DNA of 51,363 nt. Source: Pseudomonas sp. GM78. GTDB lineage: Bacteria > Pseudomonadota > Gammaproteobacteria > Pseudomonadales > Pseudomonadaceae. Location: the NCBI RefSeq assembly GCF_000282475.1, contig NZ_AKJF01000196.1, forward strand, positions 1-51,363, given 5' to 3'. The notes beneath the pieces are model-generated. The model did not search any database, was not told where the DNA came from, and saw only the letters and a list, made by a program, of their open reading frames with translations. Made by a program: the position numbers and the translations under genes. Of this stretch, positions 1-8,539 are shown piece by piece. Within the stretch, counting starts at the first letter, position 1, and every line of letters begins with the position of its first letter.

Positions 1-20
1 CCGCAGCAATGGATATGTAC
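1..20 (-). repeat. Dispersed repeat fragment at the left edge
   Basis: The first 20 bases, read on the minus strand, match positions 51318-51337 at 19 of 20 bases (core GTACATATCCATT, then CTGCGG). The repeat runs off the window, so its full length cannot be seen. It lies just downstream of hemB. Confidence 0.6.
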
Positions 21-62
21 CCTGTATTAGACCGCGTCATCGTTCTCTGCCGGCAGTGTTTT

Positions 63-1037
63 TCAGATCCCTGCCTGTGCCAGGTCCATTGCAAAATACG
101 TGAAAATCAGATCAGCCCCCGCCCGCTTGATCGCGCCGAGGCTTTCGCGCACCACGCGATCCTCATCGATGGCCCCGGCCTGGGCAGCGAACTTGATCAT
201 CGCGTACTCCCCGCTCACCTGATACGCCGACAAGGGCAGGCGCGAGGCTTCGCGAATGTCGCGGATGATGTCCAGGTATGCACCGGCCGGCTTGACCATC
301 AGCGCGTCGGCGCCTTCCTGCTCGTCCAGCAGCGACTCACGCACCGCTTCACGGCGATTCATCGGGTTCATCTGGTAGCTTTTGCGGTCGCCCTTGAGCG
401 CGCTGCCGCCGGCTTCGCGGAACGGACCATAGAGTGCCGAGGCGAACTTGGTCGAATAGGCCATGATCGCCGTCTGGGTGAACCCGGCTGAGTCGAGCGC
501 GCGGCGAATGGCCTGGACCTGCCCGTCCATGGCGGCCGATGGGGCAATCACGTCAGCGCCGGCACGGGCGGCGGCCACCGCCTGTTTGCCGAGGTTGAGC
601 AGGGTCTGGTCGTTATCGACCTCATGGTTGTGCATCACGCCGCAATGCCCGTGGTCGGTGTACTCACAAAAACAGGTGTCGGACATCACGATCATTTCCG
701 GCACGGCGTCCTTGGCGATGCGCGACATGCGCGACACCAGGCCGTTGTCGTTCCAGGTGTCGCTGCCGTTGCTGTCCAGGTGATGGGACACGCCAAAGGT
801 CATCACCGACTTGATCCCGGCGCGGGCATAACGCTCGATCTCCCCCGCCAGTTTCGATTCCGGAATGCGCATCACCCCGGGCATGCTCTTGATCGGCACG
901 AAATCGTCGATTTCTTCTTCGACGAAAATCGGCAGTACCAGGTCATTCAAGCTGAATTCGGTTTCCTGGAACAGACTGCGCAGGCTTGCATTGCGGCGCA
1001 GACGGCGGGGGCGTGCTTCGGGGAACTGACTGGACAT
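63..1037 (-). CDS. hemB: Delta-aminolevulinic acid dehydratase (porphobilinogen synthase), zinc type
   Basis: The enzyme condenses two 5-aminolevulinate molecules into porphobilinogen in cytosolic tetrapyrrole synthesis. The protein is 324 residues, the normal family length. The two Schiff-base lysines are visible: K197 in YSTKFAS and K249 in [11 protein letters not shown]. The metal loop at residues 120-133 reads [14 protein letters not shown], with Cys122, Cys124 and Cys132. This is the three-cysteine zinc site of the E. coli and yeast enzymes. The well-known P. aeruginosa HemB is magnesium-dependent and lacks these cysteines, so this may be a second hemB in the genome (inference). Overall it looks close to enterobacterial HemB. 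GAGG lies 8 bases before the ATG. The phzF-like and GST genes lie upstream on the same strand, 135 bp away. Confidence 0.95.
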   Translation of the reverse strand: MSSQFPEARPRRLRRNASLRSLFQETEFSLNDLVLPIFVEEEIDDFVPIKSMPGVMRIPESKLAGEIERYARAGIKSVMTFGVSHHLDSNGSDTWNDNGLVSRMSRIAKDAVPEMIVMSDTCFCEYTDHGHCGVMHNHEVDNDQTLLNLGKQAVAAARAGADVIAPSAAMDGQVQAIRRALDSAGFTQTAIMAYSTKFASALYGPFREAGGSALKGDRKSYQMNPMNRREAVRESLLDEQEGADALMVKPAGAYLDIIRDIREASRLPLSAYQVSGEYAMIKFAAQAGAIDEDRVVRESLGAIKRAGADLIFTYFAMDLAQAGI

Positions 1038-1172
1038 GGAGATGCCTCAAAAACGGGAAACAAGATAAAAGTCGTAGAGGGAGCGAAGCTTATGCCCTGC
1101 AAGGCGCAGGGCACAAATCGCCGGGGAGAAATGACCCTTGCGGCGTCGGCAATAATCGCTGCCAAAAAGGTC

Positions 1173-2021
1173 TCAAAGGCTCAGCGTACCGTCGATACAG
1201 GTCACCACCGCCCCGCCGATCCAGATGTCATCCCCCACCTGTTCCACCTGGATACGCCCGGCGCGCCCCATGGTCAGGCCCTGGCTGACCACGTAGCGAG
1301 AAGGCGCCAGCCCTTCGCCGAGCAGCCATTGGGCAATTCCGGCGTTGAGGCTGCCCGTGGCCGGATCCTCAGGCATACCGTCACCGGAAATGAACGCCCG
1401 CACTTCGAACTGCGCGTCCTCGCCATCGCGTTCCGGGTGCCACGGCGCGATCACACCCACTGCGAGGCCGAGCATCTGCGAATGATCCGGTTGCAAATCC
1501 AGCACTTGCTGGCGATCCGCGAGCATCACCGCCAACCAGCCCGCACCGTTATCGACCCACTGCGCACGAACAATCGCCTCAGGTTCCAGCCCCAGGCCCA
1601 ACCGCACACGCGCCATCAGACCGTCGTCCACCGGCCCGGTCCTGAGCAGTGGCGGCGCGAGGAACGCCAGCTCCGCGCCCTGCCGACGCACCCGCACCAG
1701 ACCGACACCGCACTCCTGGATGATCTCTTCGCCCTTGGGCACACCGCCGGCTTCAAGCCAGGCATGACAAGTGCCCAAGGTTGGATGCCCGGCGAACGGC
1801 AATTCCTTGAGGGTGGTGAAGATGCGCACCCGATAATCGGCACGGGGATCCTGCGGCTCGAGAATGAACGTGGTTTCGCTGAGATTGGTCCAGGTCGCGA
1901 ACGCCGCCATGCGCTCATCGCTGAGCTTGTCGGCGCCGAACACCACCGCCAGCGGATTGCCTTTGAGCGCCGCGCGACTGAAGACATCGACCTGCTTGAA
2001 ATTGAATGTATGCATGGCCAT
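1173..2021 (-). CDS. PhzF-family isomerase/epimerase-like protein
   Basis: A 282-residue protein of the PhzF / diaminopimelate-epimerase fold. The N-terminus (MHTFNFKQVDVFSRAALKGN) and the segment WTNLSETTFI, with the family's catalytic glutamate at residue 49, are typical, as is LPFAGHPTLGTCHAW. The C-terminal lobe repeats the pattern (PATGSLNAGIAQWLL). The substrate cannot be read from sequence. Most such proteins are stand-alone housekeeping enzymes unrelated to phenazine synthesis, and no phz genes are nearby. There are two in-frame ATGs, at 2021 and 2015. Both have purine-rich sequence in front (AGGACCAGGG), so the start is uncertain by two codons. It follows the GST gene by 12 bp and is probably cotranscribed with it. 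Confidence 0.88.
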   Translation of the reverse strand: MAMHTFNFKQVDVFSRAALKGNPLAVVFGADKLSDERMAAFATWTNLSETTFILEPQDPRADYRVRIFTTLKELPFAGHPTLGTCHAWLEAGGVPKGEEIIQECGVGLVRVRRQGAELAFLAPPLLRTGPVDDGLMARVRLGLGLEPEAIVRAQWVDNGAGWLAVMLADRQQVLDLQPDHSQMLGLAVGVIAPWHPERDGEDAQFEVRAFISGDGMPEDPATGSLNAGIAQWLLGEGLAPSRYVVSQGLTMGRAGRIQVEQVGDDIWIGGAVVTCIDGTLSL

Positions 2022-2033
2022 CCCTGGTCCTGA

Positions 2034-2747
2034 TCAGATCGAATCGTTCGGCTTGGGAATTTCCAGCCCGCGCTTGACCGCCGGCCGCGCCAGGAATTTC
2101 TCCAGCACCCGCGTGACGTTAGGGAAATTCTGGATGCCAACCAGATCGCCGGCTTCATAGAAACCGATCAGGTTGCGCACCCAAGGGAAGGTCGCGATAT
2201 CGGCGATGGTATAACGCTCGCCCATGATCCAGTCGCGCCCTTGCAGGCGTGCATCGAGGACGCTGAGCAGGCGTCGGCTTTCTTCGACGTAGCGGTCACG
2301 CGGACGCTTGTCTTCGTAGTCCTTGCCGGCGAATTTATTGAAGAAACCCAACTGGCCGAACATCGGGCCGATGCCACCCATCTGAAACATCAGCCACTGG
2401 ATAGTCTCGTAGCGCGCTGCCGTTTCCTGGGCCAGCAATTGCCCGCTCTTGTCGGCGAGGTAGATCAGAATCGCCCCGGACTCGAACAGCGGCAGCGGCT
2501 GGCCGTCCGGACCGTGGGGATCGAGAATGGCCGGGATTTTGTTGTTGGGGTTCAGCGACAGGAACTCGGGCGACATCTGGTCGTTGGTGTCGAAGCCGAC
2601 GCGATGGGGCTCGTAGGGCAGGCCGATCTCTTCGAGCATGATCGAGACCTTGACGCCGTTAGGGGTCGGCAAGGAGTACAGCTGAATCCATTCCGGGTAC
2701 CGGGCCGGCCATTTGCGGGTGATGGGGAACGCAGACAAATCGGTCAT
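2034..2747 (-). CDS. Glutathione S-transferase family protein (Nu-class, YfcG/YghU-like)
   Basis: A 237-residue thioredoxin-fold GST. The N-terminal half has IQLYSLPTPNGVKVSIMLEEIGLPYEPHRV, and the glutathione-binding FESGAILIYLADK follows the cis-proline loop NKIPAILDP. The C-terminal helical domain starts near residue 110. The TPNGVKV motif is characteristic of the bacterial Nu-class enzymes (E. coli YfcG/YghU), which act as glutathione-dependent disulfide-bond oxidoreductases. That role is inferred from family. The open frame continues 32 codons upstream, but the ATG at 2747 has GGAGG with 6-base spacing and matches the family start. First gene of a likely GST-phzF transcription unit. Confidence 0.92.
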   Translation of the reverse strand: MTDLSAFPITRKWPARYPEWIQLYSLPTPNGVKVSIMLEEIGLPYEPHRVGFDTNDQMSPEFLSLNPNNKIPAILDPHGPDGQPLPLFESGAILIYLADKSGQLLAQETAARYETIQWLMFQMGGIGPMFGQLGFFNKFAGKDYEDKRPRDRYVEESRRLLSVLDARLQGRDWIMGERYTIADIATFPWVRNLIGFYEAGDLVGIQNFPNVTRVLEKFLARPAVKRGLEIPKPNDSI

Positions 2748-3111
2748 GGGAGCCTCCACGAGAAATTGAGACTGCCGATCATAATGGAGATGAGCCGGGC
2801 TGCGGTGTGTGGCGCCATGAATATCGCTGATGGTCATGATCAAGCGAGATCACTGTGCTTGCCTGCCGGCGGGTGTAGGGTGTCCATAATTTCGCAACAT
2901 CCTGTCGATAACCTTTGCTCCAACCCGCTAAAGGTTACCGGTAAAGTGCTGCGCTCTCGGCCGGAATCGAACCAAATGGGCATCAGAGGACTCTGAGATA
3001 CGTCACTTTGATACGGAACGGCTCCACGACATGGAAAACACCCGACGCAGGAAAGTCGCGGTGCAAAGGTTTGTCAGCCTTAACTTAATGCGCTGAAGAA
3101 CCTTTTATTCA
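2748..3111. other. Intergenic region between divergent GST and phosphatase genes
   Basis: 364 bp with no convincing gene. It must hold the divergent promoters for the GST/phzF unit and the phosphatase gene. A 21-codon ATG frame at 3031-3096 and a short tRNA-T-arm-like string near 2962 were considered and set aside. No inverted repeat of the REP type is present here. Confidence 0.5.
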
Positions 3112-3786
3112 ATGATCAATCCCTTGAAATTCACCCGACACTTCAAACACCGCGCGTATTTGTTCCTGCCCGCCCTGCTGGCGACCAGCGCGTTGTTTTT
3201 GGCCCTGGAGTCCAGCGAAAGCCGCGCCCAGCCGGTGGATGGCACCCAGACCCTGGTGTTCCTGCGCCATGCGGAAAAACCCGAGGGCGGCCTGGGCCAG
3301 CTCAATTGCCAGGGCTTGAACCGCGCCATCGACCTCGCCACCCTGCTGCCGGAAAAATTCGGCAAGGCCGACTACGTGTTTGCCGCCAACCCGACGCGCA
3401 ACGTCGAGGAAGGCGAACTGGACAACTCCTACAGCTACATCCGCCCCTTGATGACCATCAGCCCCAGCGCGATCAAGCTTGGCTTGCCGGTGAACATCAA
3501 CTTCTCGGCCAACGACACCAGCGACCTGGCCGATGAACTGCTCCACGACAAGTACCACAACTCGGTCATCTACACCGCCTGGTCCCACGGCTATCTGCCG
3601 GAACTGATCAACAAGGTCGCCGGTGAAGCCGTCGGCAAGAAACAGAAGATCACCGAGGACTGGGAATCCAGCGACTATGACTCGCTGTACGTGCTGACCC
3701 TGACCTGGCACAACGGCAAGGCCAGCCTGCAGAGCCACAGCTACAAGCAGGGGCTGGATAATGGGCGGGAGACTTGCCCGACCTGA
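3112..3786 (+). CDS. Exported histidine-phosphatase superfamily protein
   Basis: 224 residues. Residues 13-40 form a hydrophobic N-terminal segment after a basic start (FTRHFKHRAYLFLPALLATSALFLA), so the protein is exported or membrane-anchored. The next segment, TLVFLRHAEKPEGGLGQLNCQGLNRA, carries the RHxE signature of branch-1 histidine phosphatases. A second conserved histidine lies in YTAWSHGYLPEL. The branch includes phosphoglycerate-mutase-like and SixA-like enzymes. The physiological substrate is unknown, and the periplasmic location makes a general sugar-phosphate or polyphosphate substrate possible. The ribosome site in front of the ATG is weak. A REP element follows directly. Confidence 0.82.
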   Translation: MINPLKFTRHFKHRAYLFLPALLATSALFLALESSESRAQPVDGTQTLVFLRHAEKPEGGLGQLNCQGLNRAIDLATLLPEKFGKADYVFAANPTRNVEEGELDNSYSYIRPLMTISPSAIKLGLPVNINFSANDTSDLADELLHDKYHNSVIYTAWSHGYLPELINKVAGEAVGKKQKITEDWESSDYDSLYVLTLTWHNGKASLQSHSYKQGLDNGRETCPT

Positions 3787-3811
3787 TTTTTGGGTGCCTG
3801 ACAAGAACCCC

Positions 3812-3899
3812 GTAGGAGCCAGGCTTGCCGGCGAAGAACGATGACGCGGTACGACAGATACACCGCGGCGCCTGGTTCGCCGGCAAGCCTGGCTCCTAC
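3812..3899. repeat. REP-type inverted repeat (24-bp perfect arms)
   Basis: Arms 3812-3835 and 3876-3899 are perfect reverse complements (GTAGGAGCCAGGCTTGCC and onward), separated by 40 bp. The repeat lies between the convergent phosphatase and selU genes. The right arm overlaps the selU end: the TAG stop of selU (3896-3898) is part of the repeat's conserved GTAGGAGC tip. Confidence 0.9.
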
Positions 3900-4993
3900 A
3901 GGCGAAGGCGCCGCTGCAAATACTCCAACACCGCCCCCCGCTCCCCGGCAAACTCGATCCGCGCCCCTTTCTTCTCCCGCTGAAACACATACATCGGGTC
4001 GTAGTACTCAACCAGCAACCCCTCGATCCAGCCTCGGTGCAAATCCACCGCACCACTACGCCCCTGCTCCGCCAACGCCTCTTCCATCAGGATCAGCATG
4101 CGCCGGTGCCGCTCGCCGCCCAGACGTTTTTGCACATTATCCAGGCTCGCCAGCAAACGCTCGGAGAACAACACGAAACCTTCATCGCCATGCACGGCGA
4201 TGAACTCGGCACACAAGTCCACCACATAATCGCGCAGGATCCGCTCTATCCGCCCTTGCAGGCTGTCTTCAAGCCAGACCATCGGGAACTGCTGCATGCC
4301 CTGATACAACGGCAACGGCAAGGCACAGCTGCCGACTGCGCGGTTTTCGTCTTCCAGCACGAACTGTTCGATGCCGCGGGCGCGTTTTTTCAGCACGTCC
4401 ACGGCCAGGCGGTTTTCGAAGTCGATGTTGGACGGCTGGCCCGTGACCCGCTTGCCGAAACTGGAGCCGCGATGGTTGGCATGCCCCTCAAGGTCCAGCC
4501 CGTTGTCCAATTGCGTGAGCAGCTCGGTTTTACCGGTGCCGGTCATGCCACCCAATAAAACGAAATCGCACTGGGCCACGGCCTGATCCATGGTTTCCAG
4601 CAGGAAGCTGCGCAGGGCCTTGTAGCCGCCGCCGACCCGCGGATAGTCGAGGCCCGCCTCTTCCTTGAGCCATTGCTGGACGATCTGCGAGCGCAGGCCG
4701 CCGCGAAAGCAATACAACAGGCCATCAGGGTGGGCCCGGGCAAAATCCGCCCAGGCCTGAATGCGTTCGGCCTTGATCGCGCCGGACACCAACTGATGGC
4801 CCAGTTCCAGCGCCGCCTGCTGCCCGTGTTGCTTGTAGCAGGTGCCCACCCGTTGCCGTTCGTGATCATTCATCAGCGGCAAGTTGATCACGCCGGGGAA
4901 CGCGCCCTTGAGAAACTCGACCGGCGCACGCACGTCCATCATTGGCCGGTCATTGAGAAAAATGTCGCGGTAATCGGTGCAGTCGGCAGGCAT
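3896..4993 (-). CDS. selU: tRNA 2-selenouridine/geranyl-2-thiouridine synthase
   Basis: The enzyme (SelU/MnmH/YbbB) replaces sulfur by selenium at the wobble 2-thiouridine of Lys, Glu and Gln tRNAs through a geranylated intermediate, using selenophosphate. The protein is 365 residues. Residues 1-120 are a rhodanese domain with catalytic Cys95 in [14 protein letters not shown]-loop follows at 148-156 (GGMTGTGKT), typical of the C-terminal half. The ATG shares one base with the selD stop (TGATG), so translation is coupled to selD, its selenophosphate donor. The stop codon lies inside a REP element. Confidence 0.95.
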   Translation of the reverse strand: MPADCTDYRDIFLNDRPMMDVRAPVEFLKGAFPGVINLPLMNDHERQRVGTCYKQHGQQAALELGHQLVSGAIKAERIQAWADFARAHPDGLLYCFRGGLRSQIVQQWLKEEAGLDYPRVGGGYKALRSFLLETMDQAVAQCDFVLLGGMTGTGKTELLTQLDNGLDLEGHANHRGSSFGKRVTGQPSNIDFENRLAVDVLKKRARGIEQFVLEDENRAVGSCALPLPLYQGMQQFPMVWLEDSLQGRIERILRDYVVDLCAEFIAVHGDEGFVLFSERLLASLDNVQKRLGGERHRRMLILMEEALAEQGRSGAVDLHRGWIEGLLVEYYDPMYVFQREKKGARIEFAGERGAVLEYLQRRLRL

Positions 4994-6027
4994 CAGGACA
5001 CCTCGACCGCGTGGCCCTGTCGCTCGACCAGCTCGCCGATGGGCGCCAGGTTCAGCCCCAGTTCAAGGGCGACCGCGAGAAACCCGGCGTTGCCCTCGGG
5101 CGTCACGGCGACCAGCAGGCCGCCGCTGGTTTGCGGGTCGCACAGCACGCGCTTGTGTAGCTCCTGGAGACGCCCGAGCTTGCTGGCGTAGCTGTCGTAA
5201 TTGCGCAAGGTGCCACCTGGCACACAGCCCTTTTCGAGGTAATACTCGACACTCGGCAAGCGCGGTACCCGGGCATAGTCGATGCGTGCAGTGAGGCCGC
5301 TGCCATCGGCCATTTCCACCAGGTGCCCGAGCAGGCCGAAACCGGTGACATCGGTCATCGCCGCTACACCGTCCAGCTTGCCGAACCGGCTGCCGGGCTT
5401 GTTCAGGGTGCACATCCAGTCGCGGGCCAGGCCCACATCGGCGCCGCGCAACTTGCCCTGTTTTTCCGCCGTGGTGAGGATGCCGATGCCCAAGGGCTTG
5501 GTCAGGTACAACAGGCAGCCGGCCTTGGCCGTGTCGTTGCGCTTCATGTGGCGTTTTTGCACAAGCCCGGTGACAGCCAGGCCGAAGATCGGCTCCGGTG
5601 CGTCGATCGAATGCCCGCCGGCCAGGGGAATCCCGGCCTCATCACATACCGAGCGCCCGCCGCGAATCACTTCCCGGGCAATCTCCGGCGCCAGCACATT
5701 GACCGGCCAGCCGAGGATCGCGATCGCCATCAATGGATCGCCACCCATGGCGTAGATGTCGCTGATGGCATTGGTGGCGGCAATACGCCCGAAATCGAAA
5801 GGATCGTCGACGATCGGCATGAAAAAGTCGGTGGTCGACACCACGCCACGCTCGTCATCGATGGCGTACACCGCCGCGTCATCGCGCGAGGCATTGCCAA
5901 CCCACAATTTCGGATCAAGATTCTGCGCCCCACTGCCGGCCAGGATCACTTCCAGCACCTGGGGGGAAATCTTGCAGCCACACCCTGCGCCGTGGCTGTA
6001 TTGGGTCAGGCGGATCGGCTCGCTCAT
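4993..6027 (-). CDS. selD: Selenide, water dikinase (selenophosphate synthetase)
   Basis: The enzyme makes selenophosphate from selenide and ATP, the selenium donor for selenouridine and selenocysteine. 344 residues from the ATG at 6027; the frame stays open further upstream, but the family begins [19 protein letters not shown]. The active-site residue is Cys16 with Lys19, so this is the cysteine form and not a selenoprotein. ATP-binding segments include [21 protein letters not shown] and [13 protein letters not shown]. It is the first gene of a two-gene unit with selU. Confidence 0.96.
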   Translation of the reverse strand: MSEPIRLTQYSHGAGCGCKISPQVLEVILAGSGAQNLDPKLWVGNASRDDAAVYAIDDERGVVSTTDFFMPIVDDPFDFGRIAATNAISDIYAMGGDPLMAIAILGWPVNVLAPEIAREVIRGGRSVCDEAGIPLAGGHSIDAPEPIFGLAVTGLVQKRHMKRNDTAKAGCLLYLTKPLGIGILTTAEKQGKLRGADVGLARDWMCTLNKPGSRFGKLDGVAAMTDVTGFGLLGHLVEMADGSGLTARIDYARVPRLPSVEYYLEKGCVPGGTLRNYDSYASKLGRLQELHKRVLCDPQTSGGLLVAVTPEGNAGFLAVALELGLNLAPIGELVERQGHAVEVS

Positions 6028-6190
6028 CGGTGACACCTCACTGGGTCGGATGGGGTCGATTCTAGCAGAGCACTCACTGCCCCTGCGGGAGCTCGAGAAA
6101 CGCTCCCGACAGGCACCGTCCGACAATCCGAATGAATTTTCCGAACGCCCAGGGATCCCTCTATGTACAACAGGGAGGAACAAAGGCTCT

Positions 6191-6418
6191 ATGAACAACG
6201 CAAAACTGTTCGTCATTGAATACACTCTTCATGGCGCCCCCAAGTCGTTCATCATCCGCCTGGACAAGATGGACAACGCGGAGGCCTGGCATTGGGCGAG
6301 CTGCGACGCGGGGGTCGGAAGAATCCCTCGCTTTGGCCGTGAAAAAGTGCAAAAGACCAGCAAACCGATGGCGGAAAAATTCGGCGTGGAAAACGTCAAG
6401 TGGCGGCCGGCCGGTTAG
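6191..6418 (+). CDS. Small conserved Pseudomonas protein (probably DUF6555)
   Basis: 75 residues, soluble, basic C-terminus ([27 protein letters not shown]). The ATG at 6191 is preceded by GGGAGGA at a somewhat long 11-base spacing. I recognise the family only as a small Pseudomonas protein of unknown function, likely DUF6555. The sequence looks like a compact alpha/beta domain ([19 protein letters not shown], then [17 protein letters not shown]). Its position, divergent from selD and 29 bp before the next unknown gene, suggests a two-gene unit of small proteins. Confidence 0.7.
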   Translation: MNNAKLFVIEYTLHGAPKSFIIRLDKMDNAEAWHWASCDAGVGRIPRFGREKVQKTSKPMAEKFGVENVKWRPAG

Positions 6419-6447
6419 CCCGCAAGCGAAGGATTGGGGGGAATGAA

Positions 6448-6720
6448 ATGACCATCGTCAGCAGCCCTGCACATCTGGACTACGGTCTGGATACGTTATT
6501 CGGCCGCGTTACCAAGAGCACTGAATGCCGGGTCGGCCTGGAATCAGTCGAAGGTGACCCGATGCGCTTCGCGGTGCGCATACCCGCACCACTGCCGGAG
6601 GATCTGGAGCAGGCCAAGACCGTGGTGTTGAGGGTCAATGGCCGCTGCCTGGCAGGCACCGTGCGCCACAGCCAACGGCTCGACGACGACAGCCTGAAAC
6701 TGGAAGTGGAGCCCGACTAG
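6448..6720 (+). CDS. Hypothetical protein, 90 aa
   Basis: I do not recognise this protein. It has 90 residues, no signal peptide and no membrane segment. It is predicted to be mainly beta-rich (RFAVRIPAPLP, KTVVLRVNGRCLAGTVRHS, DSLKLEVEPD), and the pattern is loosely reminiscent of a small barrel. The ATG at 6448 has a GGGGGGAATGAA stretch just upstream. Codon use is normal for the genome. It ends 27 bp before the convergent metallothionein gene. Confidence 0.65.
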   Translation: MTIVSSPAHLDYGLDTLFGRVTKSTECRVGLESVEGDPMRFAVRIPAPLPEDLEQAKTVVLRVNGRCLAGTVRHSQRLDDDSLKLEVEPD

Positions 6721-6747
6721 GCCCCACGTCCCGGTGTGCGGCCAGTG

Positions 6748-6909
6748 TCAGTGGGCACACTTGCAGCCTTCATGCGCGCACTCTTCGCCGTGCTCGTGGT
6801 GCTTGGCGCAGGCTTCACAGCAGTAATGCTTGCCGTGACGCACGATCGGATGTTCGCCGAGCTTGCAGTTGCATTTCGGACAGTCACATTTACTTTTCTC
6901 ATCGGTCAT
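6748..6909 (-). CDS. Bacterial metallothionein
   Basis: 53 residues with ten cysteines (8, 10, 13, 15, 30, 31, 34, 44, 49, 51) and nine histidines. The spacing CDCPKCNC...HYCCEACAKHH...C...CKC is that of the pseudomonad metallothionein family (SmtA/BmtA-like, with a zinc-finger-like core and an open C-terminal tail). It should bind Zn(II)/Cd(II) or Cu(I) in the cytosol and buffer metals. AGGAG lies upstream of the ATG with normal spacing. It sits alone, 103 bp downstream of the antiporter gene. I see no recognisable metalloregulator box. Confidence 0.92.
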   Translation of the reverse strand: MTDEKSKCDCPKCNCKLGEHPIVRHGKHYCCEACAKHHEHGEECAHEGCKCAH

Positions 6910-7012
6910 CACGCTGACTCCTTTGGCAGTGGTCGTCGGCGGGCTGGGTGAGCAGCCCGTTGTACCAGTGTAGGAGTTGATGAGGGGACAGCCAGACCTT
7001 GTCGAGGTGATC

Positions 7013-8329
7013 TCAGAGCACCATCGCCGCCATCCAGCCAAACACCAGCAATGGCAGGTTGTAGTGCAAGAACGTCGGGACCACGGTGTCCCAGATGTGG
7101 TGATGCTGGCCGTCGATGTTCAGGCCGGAGGTCGGCCCCAGGGTTGAATCCGACGCCGGCGACCCGGCGTCGCCCAATGCACCCGCTGTGCCGACGATAC
7201 ACACGATGGCGATCGGGCTGAAGCCCAGCTGCACGCACAGGGGTACGAAAATCACCGCCAGGATCGGCACGGTGGAAAACGACGAACCGATGCCCATGGT
7301 CACCAACAGGCCGACCAGCAACATCAGCAAAGCGCCGACGGCCTTGCTGTGACCAATCCACGAGGCCGAGGTTTCGACCAGCGTCTGCACCTGCCCGGTG
7401 GCCTTGATCACTTCGCCAAAGCCGGACGCGGCGATCATGATGAAGCCGATCATCGCCATCATCTTCATGCCTTCGGTGAACAGGTCATCGGTGTCACGCC
7501 ACTTGACGATGCCCGACACCGAAAAAATCAGGAAGCCCACCAACGCGCCGATGATCATCGAATCGAGCAGCAACTGAATGATGAACGCCGCGGCAATGGC
7601 CACGCCAGCGACCATCAGGCTCAGCGGGTTGTACTGCACCGCGACCTGCTCGACCTGTTCGATCTTTTCCAGGTCGTAGACGCGCTTCTTGCGATAACTG
7701 ACAAACGCGATCAACAGACCCACGAACATACCCAGTGCCGGGATGCCCATGGCATGGGTCACGTTGATGCCGCTGATGTCGACGCCGCTGCGGGCGACGT
7801 TGGCCAGCAGGATTTCATTGAGGAAGATGTTGCCAAAGCCCACCGGCAGGAACATGTACGGGGTGATCAGGCCGAAGGTCATGACGCAGGCGATCAATCG
7901 GCGGTCGAGCTGCAGCCGGGTCAACACGTACAGCAGCGGTGGCACCAGCAACGGAATGAACGCGATATGAATCGGCAGAATGTTCTGGGAAGCGATGGCC
8001 ACCACCCACAACAGGCCGATCAACAGCCATTTGACCTGGCCACCGCCATTGGCATGCTGCCGGTCGACCATCGCCAGGGCCTTGTCCGCCAGGGCATGGG
8101 CCAGTCCAGACTTGGCAATCGCCACCGCGAACGCACCGAGCAACGCATAGGACAACGCCACCGTCGCCCCACCGCCCAGGCCACTGTTGAACGCCTTGAG
8201 GGTTGCGTCGATGCCAAGGCCGCCGGTCAGGCCACCCACCAGCGCCCCGACGATCAGCGCGATCACCACATGCACGCGGGACAGGCTGAGTATCAGCATG
8301 ATGCCGACCGCGGCAATTACTGCATTCAT
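7013..8329 (-). CDS. Na+/H+ antiporter-family inner-membrane permease
   Basis: 438 residues from the ATG at 8329 (MNAVIAAVGIMLILSLSRVHVVIALI). About 11-12 hydrophobic helices are present, with small-residue-rich loops such as GGLTGGLGIDATLKAFNSGLGGGATVALSYALLGA and the family motif GDAGSPASDSTLGPTSGLNIDGQHHHIWDTVVPTF near the C-terminus. This is the Na+/H+ antiporter (NhaC/YuiF-like) group, which overlaps with amino-acid-linked transporters, so the substrate is uncertain. It is probably monocistronic and divergent from the chemoreceptor gene. Confidence 0.82.
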   Translation of the reverse strand: MNAVIAAVGIMLILSLSRVHVVIALIVGALVGGLTGGLGIDATLKAFNSGLGGGATVALSYALLGAFAVAIAKSGLAHALADKALAMVDRQHANGGGQVKWLLIGLLWVVAIASQNILPIHIAFIPLLVPPLLYVLTRLQLDRRLIACVMTFGLITPYMFLPVGFGNIFLNEILLANVARSGVDISGINVTHAMGIPALGMFVGLLIAFVSYRKKRVYDLEKIEQVEQVAVQYNPLSLMVAGVAIAAAFIIQLLLDSMIIGALVGFLIFSVSGIVKWRDTDDLFTEGMKMMAMIGFIMIAASGFGEVIKATGQVQTLVETSASWIGHSKAVGALLMLLVGLLVTMGIGSSFSTVPILAVIFVPLCVQLGFSPIAIVCIVGTAGALGDAGSPASDSTLGPTSGLNIDGQHHHIWDTVVPTFLHYNLPLLVFGWMAAMVL

Positions 8330-8428
8330 TATCGTTACCTCTGGGCAAGCGAAAAGAGTCCGGCCGGCAGTCTGCGAGAGCCGCCAGCGGATAAGGGAAT
8401 GGGTTTTATTAGAGGGCGCGCACTGTGA

Positions 8429-8465
8429 AGCAAGCCGCGGCAAGCTGCAAGCTTCAAGCGACAAG
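8429..8465. repeat. CAAGC/GCTTG short dispersed repeat
   Basis: The string CAAGCCGCGGCAAGCTGCAAG followed by CTTCAAGCGACAAG is a run of CAAGC/GCTGCAAGCTTC units. I recognise it as a short repetitive motif found between genes in fluorescent pseudomonads. It sits in the divergent promoter region of the antiporter and chemoreceptor genes. Confidence 0.5.
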
Positions 8466-8539
8466 ATTTGCCTCAAGAAAGCGGCTTTATGGCCGTTACA
8501 GAGCAAAGTCGCAGATATTTATCGAATAAGGACGCGTCC

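Noticed and set aside
2956-3000. GGAATCGAACC string (minus strand GGTTCGATTCC) resembling a tRNA T-arm
   Set aside because: The T stem pairs poorly and no matching acceptor or anticodon arms occur at the right distance, so no tRNA can be folded.
3031-3096. 21-codon ATG frame ahead of the phosphatase gene
   Set aside because: Too short, no conserved features and only a weak purine stretch upstream.
4993-6027. Possible selenocysteine in SelD
   Set aside because: The active-site codon encodes cysteine (GAGCGCK) with no in-frame TGA.
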